Of a stretch of 64,000 bases of DNA, positions 10,235 to 19,396 are shown one piece after another (position 1 is the stretch's first letter; every line of letters starts with the position of its first letter). The DNA is from Zophobihabitans entericus (GTDB lineage Bacteria > Pseudomonadota > Gammaproteobacteria > Enterobacterales > Orbaceae). The position numbers were made by a program, and so were the translations under genes. Location: assembly GCF_011745665.1 (NCBI RefSeq), contig NZ_CP050253.1, forward strand, positions 2,570,038-2,634,037, in the 5' to 3' direction. The notes beneath the pieces are model-generated. The model saw nothing but the letters and a program-made list of their open reading frames with translations. It had not been told where the DNA came from and did no database searches.

Positions 10235-11044
10235 TTATTTGCCACCAGCTTGTTTATAAATAGCAACGGCCTGATCAACACTTGCATCATCATTAATTAA
10301 TGCATTGAGTGCACAAACTACTGCTGTTGGCGTTTCATGCTGCCAGACAAAGCGACCATAAGTCACCCCACCCACACCAATATCCAGCGCTTTACGTGTA
10401 TTGGTTAAGAAGCTCACCAGGTCATTACCCATGTCACCACCGGCAAGTGCGACCATAGTCGGGCAGCAATCAACCACTTCTTTAAAGGTTTCTGCTGAGC
10501 CTGACCACAAGGTTTTAATAATATCGACACCTAACTCAGCACCAGCACGGGTACAATAAGCTAAGTTTTTAGCATCAAAAGAGTCTTTAATCATTGGGCC
10601 TTTTGGATAGATATGCGCGACAAGCGGCAAACCAGCAGAAGACGCAGCCTTAGAAATCTGGCCTAAAAAAGTCAGTTGTTTTGCCTGTTCAGGTCCACCC
10701 ATAATACAACCAACAGAAATAGCATCTGCGCCAAGGCGAATTGCTTCTTCAACATCAGCAACTGGCGTATCAAACGCTTCGTGGTAAGGAATAGAGTAGC
10801 TGGTTGCTTTCATGATTAAGGAGATATCTTCCCCTGCATACGGAGGGTAGACATTTTCAATAATTCCTTTATGTAACGTTATGGCATCAGGTTTACCTGC
10901 AACCACTTCTCCCATTACTTTGCGAATATTCCCAATACCAGGTAAAACACCGCGTGTAATCGGATGATCCATAGTGATAGCCAGCAATCGGCCTGATTTC
11001 TTGTTTAATAATCTTTTTAAACGTATTTCTTTACCTAAAAACAT
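10235..11044 (-). CDS. Class I aldolase of the DhnA/LsrF/ADH-synthase family
   Basis: A 269-residue TIM-barrel aldolase. The N-terminal motif AITMDHPITRG near residue 22 is typical. Lys177 in DIIKTLWSG is the expected Schiff-base lysine. GGVTYGRFVWQHETP near the C-terminus forms the phosphate-binding region (usual motif GxxxGRNIFQ, here GRFVWQ). Relatives include LsrF, archaeal-type fructose-bisphosphate aldolase and aminodideoxyheptulosonate synthase. The altered GRNIWQ-type motif hints at a different phosphorylated substrate. It is encoded 23 bases upstream of the dehydrogenase in the same operon and probably cleaves the phosphorylated ketose made there. Confidence 0.82.
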   Translation of the reverse strand: MFLGKEIRLKRLLNKKSGRLLAITMDHPITRGVLPGIGNIRKVMGEVVAGKPDAITLHKGIIENVYPPYAGEDISLIMKATSYSIPYHEAFDTPVADVEEAIRLGADAISVGCIMGGPEQAKQLTFLGQISKAASSAGLPLVAHIYPKGPMIKDSFDAKNLAYCTRAGAELGVDIIKTLWSGSAETFKEVVDCCPTMVALAGGDMGNDLVSFLTNTRKALDIGVGGVTYGRFVWQHETPTAVVCALNALINDDASVDQAVAIYKQAGGK

Positions 11045-11086
11045 ATTTAACCCCTTAATTAATCAATTAAAATAGTTAACAACGAC

Positions 11087-12049
11087 TTATGGATTCACCA
11101 CGTTTTGCGGTGTGCCAGATAAAAATGCTTCAATATTGTCCATCAGCATGTCAGCAAGAGACTGAATGGCTTCAAAACTTGCCCATGAGATATGAGGTGT
11201 AAGAATAAAATTAGACAGATTGGTCAGCTTCATGATGACGTCATCCGGTTTTGGAGGCTCATTTTTAGTGACATCAAACGCAGCACCGGCAATCACCTTA
11301 TTAATGAGTGCATCACAAAGCGCTTCTTCATTGACAATGCCTCCTCTGGCTGTATTAATCAGTAAAGCGGTCGACTTCATCTGATTGAATTCAGCCTCAT
11401 CAATCATATTGCGGGTTGAATCTGTAAGAGGACAATGAATAGAGATGATGTCACTGTGTTTTAAAACATCTTCAAACGGAGTATATAAAGGCCCCATATT
11501 GGGAACACCTTTATAAGCAGAAAATAGTACTTTCATACCAAATGCTTTTGCGACTTCAGCAACAGCTTTGCCAAGTACGCCATCACCGATTAGCCCTAAA
11601 GTCGAATTAGCCAGATTTTTGATAGGATAGTCAAAATAGCAAAACTGGTTTGCTTCCTGCCAGCGGCCTGCCCGTACAGACTCATGATAAGCAATAATAC
11701 TACGACGCAGAGCCAGTATTAGTGCAAAAGTATGTTCGGGTACAGTATTAATAGCGTAGTTGCGAATATTTGAAACAGGAATACCTTTTTCCTTACAAGC
11801 AAACAAGTCAATCACATCAGTCCCAGTTGCAGCAACGGCAATAAAGCGTAATTTTCGTGCCTGCTTTAAAATATCCTGAGTAATTTTTACTTTATTTGTG
11901 ATGACAATATCTGCATCAGCAATACGCTCTACTACTTGTTCAGGTGAGGTATGATCGTACGAAATAATCTCATTTTGATGAGAAATAGATTTTAACTTAA
12001 TGTCAGCCGGGAATGTTTCTCTGTCTAAAAATACAATTTTAGTTGCCAT
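11087..12049 (-). CDS. D-2-hydroxyacid dehydrogenase (NAD-dependent, glycerate-dehydrogenase-like)
   Basis: A 320-residue member of the D-isomer-specific 2-hydroxyacid dehydrogenases. The Rossmann motif is G155-D-G157-V-L-G160. The catalytic triad is Arg235 (NTARGG), Glu264 (KNEPP) and His286 (TPHISW). The IRNYAINTVPEHTFAL block is close to glycerate/hydroxypyruvate reductases. It is the first gene of the operon, 42 bases before the aldolase, and probably reduces or oxidises a 2-keto acid product of the aldolase. The Shine-Dalgarno AGGAG is about 12 bases from the ATG, a long spacing. Confidence 0.85.
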   Translation of the reverse strand: MATKIVFLDRETFPADIKLKSISHQNEIISYDHTSPEQVVERIADADIVITNKVKITQDILKQARKLRFIAVAATGTDVIDLFACKEKGIPVSNIRNYAINTVPEHTFALILALRRSIIAYHESVRAGRWQEANQFCYFDYPIKNLANSTLGLIGDGVLGKAVAEVAKAFGMKVLFSAYKGVPNMGPLYTPFEDVLKHSDIISIHCPLTDSTRNMIDEAEFNQMKSTALLINTARGGIVNEEALCDALINKVIAGAAFDVTKNEPPKPDDVIMKLTNLSNFILTPHISWASFEAIQSLADMLMDNIEAFLSGTPQNVVNP

Positions 12050-12539
12050 AATGATTTATCACTCCTAAAAACTCGAATAAAAAATCTATAAAGTTAATGC
12101 ATCAGTGGTGAACAAAATATCAATTAATGTTCTTTATAACAAAAAATCATTTTCTTTTCTAAGCCAGTATAAAAGTAAAAAATCAATTTTCATCATGCAA
12201 AATAACAATTTTAACTCGTTAATTTTCCTTTATTATTATGCTTAAGCACAAAACAATGATAACTTCATCACAAATTTTGCTTCTTTTGTGAATAGAATCA
12301 CAGAATCCTATTTTTAGCTTAAAATTCAATTGTTTTTAATAAAAATCAAAAAGATAATTAAATAAAAATGAAAAATTCATTTCATTTAACATATGTTATT
12401 ATAATTAACACTTGATCATTTGGGTGGAGCTATTTTTTGCTTTTGTGACGGGTTGCGCATATTTTGGTAATAAAAGATAATTAAGCTATGTCAGAATTAA
12501 TATTTAAAATATACAGAGAACTTTAAGAAAATAAGAATA
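12050..12539. other. 490-base divergent intergenic region, AT-rich
   Basis: This gap separates the leftward catabolic operon from lpxL. It contains a perfect CRP-type palindrome at 12287-12302. A weak -10-like CATAAT (minus strand, 12235-12240) lies about 57 bases from the palindrome centre, roughly the distance expected for a class I CRP promoter. I see no open reading frame with coding character and no repeat. A regulator gene for the operon is not encoded here. Confidence 0.6.
12287..12302. promoter_or_regulatory. CRP (cAMP receptor protein) binding site, perfect consensus
   Basis: TGTGA-ATAGAA-TCACA matches both half-sites of the CRP consensus exactly. It is 238 bases upstream of the 2-hydroxyacid dehydrogenase start and the same distance from lpxL. 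Carbon-catabolite control of the leftward operon is the obvious reading. A second, degenerate site (TGTGATGAAGTTATCA on the minus strand, about 12258-12273) lies nearby. Confidence 0.8.
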
Positions 12540-13469
12540 ATGAAAGCAACTCAAGAAATTCATGCAAAATTTAGCCGGAGCCTCCTCCATCCTCGTTATT
12601 GGTTAACGTGGTTCGGTATTGGTATTCTCTATTTGCTTGTGTTACTTCCTTATGGTGTGATTTATCAAATTGGTAAAACACTTGGATTGCTATCGATGAA
12701 AATTGCTAAGCGCCGTGTTGTTATCGCAACACGAAATTTAGAATTATGTTTTCCGGATAAATCAGAGCAGGAAAGAGCGCAACTACTAAGAGAAAACTTT
12801 ATTTCCACTGGCATAGCGATCTTTGAAACGGGTATGGCCTGGTTTTGGTCAGATAGAAGAATTGCCAAACATTCAACAACTATTGGTGTTGAAAATATCT
12901 TAGAACCTCAGGAACATAATCAGGGTGTCTTGTTAGTAGGTATTCACTTTCTAACTCTGGAACTTGGAGCAAGAATTATTGGCTTGGCCCGCCCAGGTAT
13001 TGGCGTTTATCGTCCAAACGATAATCCTGTGATGGATTATGTACAAATAAAAGGTCGATTAAAATCAAATAAATACATGCTCGATCGACGTAACCTGAAA
13101 GGCATGATTCGTTCTCTTAAACAAGGAGAAATGCTCTGGTATGCTCCGGATCATGATTATGGTCCTAAAAATAGTGTATTTGTCCCTTTCTTTGCCGTTG
13201 AAAAAGCAGCAACAACAGTTGGTACTTCTATTCTGGTGAAAATGGCAGATCCTAATATTGTCCCTTTTACACCTAAAAGAGATAAAAAAGGCTATACTTT
13301 AGTTATTCAGCCGGCTTTAGTTGGCTTTCCAAAAGATGATGAGACGGCTGCCGCTGCGTTTATGAATAAGGCAATTGAGAAAGAAATTTTGCAAGCGCCT
13401 GAACAATATATGTGGTTACATCGTCGTTTTAAAACTCGCCCCAAAGGTGAGCCTTCTCTGTATGATTAA
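12540..13469 (+). CDS. lpxL: Kdo2-lipid IVA lauroyl/palmitoleoyl acyltransferase (LpxL/LpxP type)
   Basis: A 309-residue inner-membrane acyltransferase that adds a secondary acyl chain to Kdo2-lipid IVA in lipid A synthesis. The start region ([16 protein letters not shown]), the HX4E catalytic motif His136-Glu141 in GIHFLTLE, the block [10 protein letters not shown] and the C-terminal [16 protein letters not shown] are almost identical to E. coli LpxL. LpxL and LpxP cannot be separated from the sequence alone; I use lpxL as the parent name. It stands alone, between the divergent operon and the formate dehydrogenase genes. Confidence 0.93.
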   Translation: MKATQEIHAKFSRSLLHPRYWLTWFGIGILYLLVLLPYGVIYQIGKTLGLLSMKIAKRRVVIATRNLELCFPDKSEQERAQLLRENFISTGIAIFETGMAWFWSDRRIAKHSTTIGVENILEPQEHNQGVLLVGIHFLTLELGARIIGLARPGIGVYRPNDNPVMDYVQIKGRLKSNKYMLDRRNLKGMIRSLKQGEMLWYAPDHDYGPKNSVFVPFFAVEKAATTVGTSILVKMADPNIVPFTPKRDKKGYTLVIQPALVGFPKDDETAAAAFMNKAIEKEILQAPEQYMWLHRRFKTRPKGEPSLYD

Positions 13470-13522
13470 TTTACAATTTCTGAACTGACTTTTTATCAAT
13501 AAAGGCAGAGATTCCACGGAGA

Positions 13523-13538
13523 TGTGAATTAAATCACC
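13523..13538. promoter_or_regulatory. CRP-like site upstream of fdoG
   Basis: TGTGA-ATTAAA-TCACC matches the CRP consensus with one mismatch. It lies just upstream of the FNR box at 13547, about 64 bases before the inferred start of transcription. The position would suit a class I co-activator site. Confidence 0.45.
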
Positions 13539-13546
13539 TTAAAAAT

Positions 13547-13560
13547 TTGATCCATATCAA
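13547..13560 (+). promoter_or_regulatory. FNR box upstream of fdoGHI-fdhE
   Basis: TTGAT-CCAT-ATCAA is a perfect FNR consensus. A -10 element TATTCT at 13583-13588 predicts transcription from about 13595. That places the box centre (13553.5) at about -41.5, the classical class II activator position. Anaerobic activation of the formate dehydrogenase operon is therefore predicted. Confidence 0.82.
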
Positions 13561-13710
13561 ATTTTAATGAATTTTATCTCAATATTCTTTATTTTTTACA
13601 CAGGATTAATTATATTAACAACTATAATAATAGGGATACTCTAATCTCAGTAAAATAATAATCTAGCAATGAATGTATATAATGTAATGTCAGACTTTTA
13701 AGGAGTCCTT

Positions 13711-16700
13711 ATGCTATTTAACCGTAGACAGTTCTTTAAGATCTGTGCTGGTGGTATGGCAGGCACAACTGTAGCAACCCTTGGACTTGCTCCAAACGTT
13801 GCTCTCGCGCAAACTCGCCAGTATAAATTACTCAAATCTAAAGAAACTCGTAACAACTGTACCTACTGTTCTGTAGGTTGTGGACTGTTGTTATATAGCC
13901 GCGGAGATGGAGCTCTTAACAATCGCTTAAGTATTTTCCATGTTGAAGGAGATCCCGATCATCCGGTAAGCAGAGGCTCACTTTGTCCTAAAGGTGCCGG
14001 TGTACTTGATTATATAAAGAGTGAAAACCGTGTTCAGTTCCCTGAATATCGTGCACCAGGTTCAGACAAGTGGCAAAAAATCAGCTGGGATGATGCCATT
14101 GATCGTATTGCCCGCTTAATGAAAGAAGATCGTGATAAAAACTTTATTGAAAAAAATGCTCAGGGTACAACGGTTAATCGTTGGACAACAACTGGCTGGC
14201 TAGTAACTTCTGCTGCCAGTAATGAAACCGGTTGGTTAGCCTTTAAAGTTGCACGTGCACTGGGTATGCTCAGTCTTGAAACTCAGGCTCGTGTGTGCCA
14301 TGGTCCTTCTGTTTCAAGTTTAGCGGCAACCTATGGCCGTGGAGCTATGACCAATAACTGGAATGACATTAAAAATGCGAATGTCGTGATCGTTATGGGT
14401 GGTAATGCGGCAGAAGCGCATCCGGTTGGGTTTAAATGGGCAATTGAAGCCAAAATCAACAACGGTGCAGAACTCATTGCTGTTGACCCGAGATTCCACC
14501 GCACAGCTGCTGTTGCTGACTTATATGTTCCAATCCGAGCCGGTTCTGATATCGCCTTCCTGCTTGGTGTAATTAACTATTTAATCACTAATGATGAAGT
14601 CAATCACGAATATTTAGTGACTCACTCTAATGCCAGCCTGTTGGTACGTGATGATTATGATTTCAACGTCGAAGATGGATTATTTAGTGGCTATAATGCA
14701 GAAAAACGTCAGTACGACCAATCCAGCTGGACTTATCAAACCGATGCTAATGGTTATGCACTTCGCGATGCCACTTTGCAACATCCACGCAGTGTCTGGC
14801 AACTATTAAAACAACACGTTAGTCGCTATACACCTGAAGTGGTCAATAATATTACCGGTACACCAGTTGATAACTTCTTACATGTTTGTCGTTCTCTTGC
14901 CAGCACTAAGACTAATGACCGTGCAGCAACATTCTTATATGCACTAGGCTGGACACAACATAGTTATGGTACGCAAATTATTCGTACTGCTGCTATGATC
15001 CAACTAATACTAGGTAATATCGGTGTGATGGGTGGTGGTATTAACGCACTACGCGGACACTCAAATATTCAAGGTTTAACTGACGTAGGTCTGTTATCTA
15101 ACCGTTTACCTGCTTATCTAGATTTACCTAAAGATTCACAAATTACATTAGAGCAATATCTGGCAGAAAAAACACCAAAACCATTTGGTCCAACAGAAGT
15201 TAACTTCTGGGCAAATTATCCTAAATTCTTTGTCAGCTTCATGAAATCCATGTATGGAGATAAAGCAACTAAAGAGAATAACTGGGGCTTTGACTGGTTA
15301 CCAAAATGGGATAAAACTTACGACGTTTTACAATTTAGTAAAATGATGCGTGACGGTGATGCTAATGGCTTTATCTGTCAGGGCTTTAACCCGCTAGCGG
15401 CTTTCCCGGATAAAAACAGTGTCCGTGATGGTTTATCAAAATTAAAATTCTTAATCAACATCGACCCTATGCCGACAGAAACGGCGGAGTTTTGGAAAAA
15501 CCACGGTGAATCCAACGATGTTGATTCAAGTAAGATTCAAACAGAAGTGTTCCGATTACCATCCAACTGCTTTGCAGAGGAAGATGGTACGATTGTTAAC
15601 TCTTCTCGCTGGTTGCAATGGCACTGGGCGGCAGCAAAACCTCCATTTGAAGCAAAATACGATCCGGAAATCATCTCTCGTATTTTCTTAAGAATGAAAG
15701 AGTTGTATGCAGAAGAAGGCGGACCAGGTCAGGAACCAATGAATAGTCTGGTATGGGATTATAAAGAATCACATGAGCCTTCAGCTGAAGAGTTAGCTAA
15801 AGACTATAACGGCCGTGCACTGGCTGATTTAAAAGATGCCAACGGCAATGTAACGATTAAAAAAGGTCAGTTACTCAGTGGTTTTGGTCAATTGAAAGAT
15901 GATGGTACAACTTCCTGCGGTATCTGGATCTTCTGTGGCTGCTGGACAGAAGCAGGTAACCAGATGGCCAGACGAGATCCAAGCGATCCATCCGGTAAAG
16001 GTATTCATGCCGGTTGGGCATGGGCATGGCCAATGAATCGTCGGGTACTTTATAACCGCGCTTCGGCTGATGCTAACGGTAAACCTTGGGATCCAAACCG
16101 TGTTCTTATTAAATGGGATGGTTCCAGCTGGACAGGTAATGATATTCCTGACTTTACAGCAACCTTACCACCAAGTTCTGGTGCCGGTGCGTTTATCATG
16201 AATAATGATGGACTAGGTGGTTTATTCTGCCTTAACAGATTGGTTGATGGTCCGTTCCCTGAGCATTATGAACCATTTGAAACACCAATTAGTACCAACC
16301 CGCTACATCCTAAACAAATTAGTAGCCCGGCTGCACGTGTGTTCCCGGAAGACCTTGCTCGTTTAGGTACGGCAGAAAACTTCCCTTATGTTGCAACGAC
16401 TTACAGTATTACTGAGCATTTCCATTTCTGGACACAACACGCAAGAATTAATGCGATTACTCAGCCAGAACAATTTATTGAGATGAGTGAAAACTTAGCC
16501 AATAAGAAGGGAATCAAACTGGGTGATACTGTCAAGGTGAGCTCTAACCGGGGCTATGTTAAGGCTAAAGCAGTAGTGACCAAACGTTTACCAACATTGA
16601 TGGTAAATGGTAAAGAAGTAGAGACAATTGGTGTTCCTATTGTCTGGGGTTTCACTGGTCAAACGAAAAAAGGCTTTTTAACCAATGGGTTAACACCACA

Positions 16701-16773
16701 TTTAGGTGATGCAAATTCACAGACACCTGAATATAAGTCTTTCTTAGTTAACATTGAAAAAATCTCAGCGTAA
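13711..16773 (+). CDS. fdoG: Formate dehydrogenase-O/N major (alpha) subunit, Cys form
   Basis: A 1020-residue molybdenum-bis-MGD oxidoreductase that oxidises formate in the periplasm and passes electrons to the membrane. A Tat signal (NRRQFFK, residues 4-10, with a hydrophobic run to ALAQ) starts the protein. Cys50, Cys53 and Cys57, with a later Cys in RGSLCPKG, bind a 4Fe-4S cluster. The active-site motif reads QARVCHGP: residue 196, selenocysteine (TGA) in E. coli FdnG and FdoG, is Cys here (codon TGC at 14296-14298). Sequence details such as VKVSSNRGYVKAKAVVTKR favour FdoG over FdnG. It is first in fdoG-fdoH-fdoI-fdhE. The region upstream has a perfect FNR box. Confidence 0.96.
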   Translation: MLFNRRQFFKICAGGMAGTTVATLGLAPNVALAQTRQYKLLKSKETRNNCTYCSVGCGLLLYSRGDGALNNRLSIFHVEGDPDHPVSRGSLCPKGAGVLDYIKSENRVQFPEYRAPGSDKWQKISWDDAIDRIARLMKEDRDKNFIEKNAQGTTVNRWTTTGWLVTSAASNETGWLAFKVARALGMLSLETQARVCHGPSVSSLAATYGRGAMTNNWNDIKNANVVIVMGGNAAEAHPVGFKWAIEAKINNGAELIAVDPRFHRTAAVADLYVPIRAGSDIAFLLGVINYLITNDEVNHEYLVTHSNASLLVRDDYDFNVEDGLFSGYNAEKRQYDQSSWTYQTDANGYALRDATLQHPRSVWQLLKQHVSRYTPEVVNNITGTPVDNFLHVCRSLASTKTNDRAATFLYALGWTQHSYGTQIIRTAAMIQLILGNIGVMGGGINALRGHSNIQGLTDVGLLSNRLPAYLDLPKDSQITLEQYLAEKTPKPFGPTEVNFWANYPKFFVSFMKSMYGDKATKENNWGFDWLPKWDKTYDVLQFSKMMRDGDANGFICQGFNPLAAFPDKNSVRDGLSKLKFLINIDPMPTETAEFWKNHGESNDVDSSKIQTEVFRLPSNCFAEEDGTIVNSSRWLQWHWAAAKPPFEAKYDPEIISRIFLRMKELYAEEGGPGQEPMNSLVWDYKESHEPSAEELAKDYNGRALADLKDANGNVTIKKGQLLSGFGQLKDDGTTSCGIWIFCGCWTEAGNQMARRDPSDPSGKGIHAGWAWAWPMNRRVLYNRASADANGKPWDPNRVLIKWDGSSWTGNDIPDFTATLPPSSGAGAFIMNNDGLGGLFCLNRLVDGPFPEHYEPFETPISTNPLHPKQISSPAARVFPEDLARLGTAENFPYVATTYSITEHFHFWTQHARINAITQPEQFIEMSENLANKKGIKLGDTVKVSSNRGYVKAKAVVTKRLPTLMVNGKEVETIGVPIVWGFTGQTKKGFLTNGLTPHLGDANSQTPEYKSFLVNIEKISA

Positions 16774-16791
16774 TGGATAGGAGGCAAAAAT

Positions 16792-17739
16792 ATGTCATTA
16801 CAAACTCAAGACATTATTAAACGTTCAGCCACTAGTTCATTGACGCCTGCGCCAAGAGCAAGAGATTATCAACAGGAAGTGGCTAAACTCATCGACGTCA
16901 GTACCTGTATTGGCTGTAAAGCTTGTCAGGTAGCCTGTAACGAGTGGAACGATCTACGCCCGGAAATTGGGCATAACGTTGGTGTCTATGATAATCCGGC
17001 TGATTTAGAGCCAAAAGCGTGGACTGTGATGCGTTATTCTGAAGTTGAGATGAATAACAAACTGGAATGGTTAATTCGTAAAGATGGCTGTATGCACTGT
17101 AGCGATCCGGGCTGCTTAAAATCTTGTCCGGCCGAAGGTGCTATCATCCAATACGCGAATGGTATCGTCGATTTTCAGTCTGAACACTGTATCGGTTGTG
17201 GTTATTGCGTTGCGGGTTGTCCATTTAACGTACCACGTATCAGTAAAGAAGATAACCGCGCTTATAAGTGTACTCTGTGTGTTGACCGCGTAGCCGTGGG
17301 TCAGGAACCTGCCTGTGTCAAAACTTGCCCGACGGGTGCAATTCGTTTTGGTACTAAAGCAGATATGATAAAATATGCGGATAATCGTATTGCAGATCTG
17401 AAAAACCGTGGTTACGAAAATGCTGGGCTTTATAATCCGGAAGGTGTTGGTGGTACACACGTAATGTACGTACTTCATCACTCAGATCAACCGGGTCTTT
17501 ATCACAATCTACCAAAAGATCCAACAATTAGCGGCGTAGTTAGTTTCTGGAAAGGGGCGTTAAAACCAATTTCAGCTGCAGCATTTGTTGCAACGTTTGC
17601 CGGTCTGGTATTCCACTATATGGCCGTTGGACCTATCGAAGTTGATGAGGAAGACATTGAGCATGAAAAACAGGATGCTGATAAAATTCGTGCTGAATTA
17701 GCAGATAAGACAACATCTAAGGAGAATCATCATGAATAA
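16792..17739 (+). CDS. fdoH: Formate dehydrogenase iron-sulfur (beta) subunit
   Basis: A 315-residue electron-transfer subunit with four ferredoxin-type 4Fe-4S cysteine groups. The first is Cys39, Cys42, Cys45, Cys49 in [14 protein letters not shown]. The others are [27 protein letters not shown] and CTLCVDR...CVKTCP. A single C-terminal membrane helix (about residues 262-280, [14 protein letters not shown]) anchors it to the membrane. It carries electrons from the periplasmic alpha subunit to the cytochrome b. An aggagg Shine-Dalgarno precedes the start, 18 bases after fdoG; the 3' end overlaps fdoI by 8 bases. Confidence 0.97.
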   Translation: MSLQTQDIIKRSATSSLTPAPRARDYQQEVAKLIDVSTCIGCKACQVACNEWNDLRPEIGHNVGVYDNPADLEPKAWTVMRYSEVEMNNKLEWLIRKDGCMHCSDPGCLKSCPAEGAIIQYANGIVDFQSEHCIGCGYCVAGCPFNVPRISKEDNRAYKCTLCVDRVAVGQEPACVKTCPTGAIRFGTKADMIKYADNRIADLKNRGYENAGLYNPEGVGGTHVMYVLHHSDQPGLYHNLPKDPTISGVVSFWKGALKPISAAAFVATFAGLVFHYMAVGPIEVDEEDIEHEKQDADKIRAELADKTTSKENHHE

Positions 17740-18403
17740 GAAAGAGATGATTTACCGTACACCACTTTCGGTGCGTTTTTGCCATATCGGTATTGTAATT
17801 TGCTTTCTTTTAGCTGCATTATCCGGTTTATCACTGTTTTTCCCATCTCTGCATCTGTTTGGTTCAGTGTTGGGAACACCACAACTCGTGCGTGTTCTGC
17901 ATCCATTTTTAGGATGTGTCGTCTTTATATTACTGATGTTTATGCTAATTAAATTAGCACATCATAATCTTCCTAATAAAGATGACGTTCGTTGGGTTAA
18001 AAATATTGATAAAGTCATTGCAGGTAATGAGCCATCTGATGTTCCGGTGGGCAAATACAATGCGGGTCAAAAATTCCTGTTCTGGGGAATTATGTCACTA
18101 ATCACAGTACTATTTATTACTGGTCTGATTATGTGGCGTCGTTATTTTTCTGACTATTTCCCAATTGAGATTATCCGTCTGGCTATCTTCTTCCACGCTA
18201 TTGCAGCAATTTGTTTGATTTTACTTATTATTGGACATGCTTACATGGCAATTTGGGTGAAGGGATCAATCAAAGGCATGATCGTTGGTTCTGTTTCCCG
18301 TGCCTGGGCGCGTAAAAACCACTCTAAGTGGTACCGCGACGAAATGGAAAAAACCTACAAAGACGAACAACAAATTTCTAACCAACAGGAAATTAGCAAA
18401 TAA
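17732..18403 (+). CDS. fdoI: Formate dehydrogenase cytochrome b556 (gamma) subunit
   Basis: A 223-residue integral membrane protein with four helices. It belongs to the FdnI/FdoI family that binds two haems b and reduces the quinone pool. Candidate haem ligands include His in RFCHIGIV near residue 18, HPFLG near residue 57, FFHAIAAI and IIGHAYMA. The gene overlaps fdoH by 8 bases and is joined to fdhE through a shared base in TAATG, so the subunits are translationally coupled. Confidence 0.95.
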   Translation: MNKKEMIYRTPLSVRFCHIGIVICFLLAALSGLSLFFPSLHLFGSVLGTPQLVRVLHPFLGCVVFILLMFMLIKLAHHNLPNKDDVRWVKNIDKVIAGNEPSDVPVGKYNAGQKFLFWGIMSLITVLFITGLIMWRRYFSDYFPIEIIRLAIFFHAIAAICLILLIIGHAYMAIWVKGSIKGMIVGSVSRAWARKNHSKWYRDEMEKTYKDEQQISNQQEISK

Positions 18404-19332
18404 TGACGATTCGAATTGTTCCACAAGAACAACTAGAACAGCATGATGAAACTAAAACAAGTGTAGTGGGTCACACCCCACTACTCTTTTATCCATCTCC
18501 AAAAACACTTTATCATCATCGCTTAAAAAGATTAACCGAGCTCGCTAAAGACAACCCTTTCTCCGAATACCTTAAGTTTTGTGCACAATTAGTCGCCAAA
18601 CAGGAACAACTGCTGAAAGAGTATCCAATTCAAAAAGATTTAGCGGATGTAGTGAAACAAGGTGCAGAAAAAAATCTGGCACCACTCTCTTTAGATAATT
18701 ATTCATTAACTGATGAATGGGAAATCTATTTAAAACCGCTTTGTCAGGCGCTTAAGGGCTATAACCCTGAAATAGATAAGACTATCGAAGTACTTGAATC
18801 AGAGACAAAATCCAGTTTACAGGAGCAGGCTATATCTCTCATCAAAGGAGAGCTAAGTCATATTGATAGTAATAAAGCTATTTTTATCTGGACAGCTTTA
18901 TCACTCTATTACTCTCAACTAGCCAGCCAGTTACCCGGTAAAGCAAAAGTCGATATTGTTGAACAACGTCAATATTGCCCGGTTTGCCGCGCGGCACCAA
19001 TTGCCAGTGTAATACATCTTGGTCAAAACGTTGGTCTGCGCTACCTGCATTGTAGTTTGTGTGAAACTGAGTGGAATGTAACCCGGGTGATATGTACTAA
19101 TTGTGAAGATACTTCAGCACTGGATTACTATTCACTTGATAAAGAGCTCAGCTCAGTCAAAGCTGAATGTTGTGAGTCATGTAATAGTTATTTAAAAGTT
19201 TTTTATCAGGATTTAGATCCTCATCTTGAAGTTATCGCTGACGATTTAGCAACACTTATTCTGGATATCAAAACAGAAGAAGAAGGCTTTACAAAAACCG
19301 GGCAAAATCCATTTTTATTTGCCAAACAGTAA
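18403..19332 (+). CDS. fdhE: Formate dehydrogenase accessory protein FdhE
   Basis: A 309-residue cytoplasmic maturation factor needed to produce active respiratory formate dehydrogenase. The C-terminal half has four CxxC motifs (Cys192/195, 217/220, 231/234, 257/260), the rubredoxin-like metal-binding region of FdhE. Its start shares a base with the fdoI stop. Its place as fourth gene of the operon is the same as in E. coli fdoGHI-fdhE. Confidence 0.95.
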   Translation: MTIRIVPQEQLEQHDETKTSVVGHTPLLFYPSPKTLYHHRLKRLTELAKDNPFSEYLKFCAQLVAKQEQLLKEYPIQKDLADVVKQGAEKNLAPLSLDNYSLTDEWEIYLKPLCQALKGYNPEIDKTIEVLESETKSSLQEQAISLIKGELSHIDSNKAIFIWTALSLYYSQLASQLPGKAKVDIVEQRQYCPVCRAAPIASVIHLGQNVGLRYLHCSLCETEWNVTRVICTNCEDTSALDYYSLDKELSSVKAECCESCNSYLKVFYQDLDPHLEVIADDLATLILDIKTEEEGFTKTGQNPFLFAKQ

Positions 19333-19396
19333 GCTTTCTTTATAATCCTTAAGAATAAAAACAATATGTTGTGAAAAGATCTGGAGAAATAATTAA

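Noticed and set aside
13711..16773. In-frame TGA (selenocysteine) in fdoG
   Set aside because: The frame is open throughout; codon 196 is TGC, so no SECIS element is needed.
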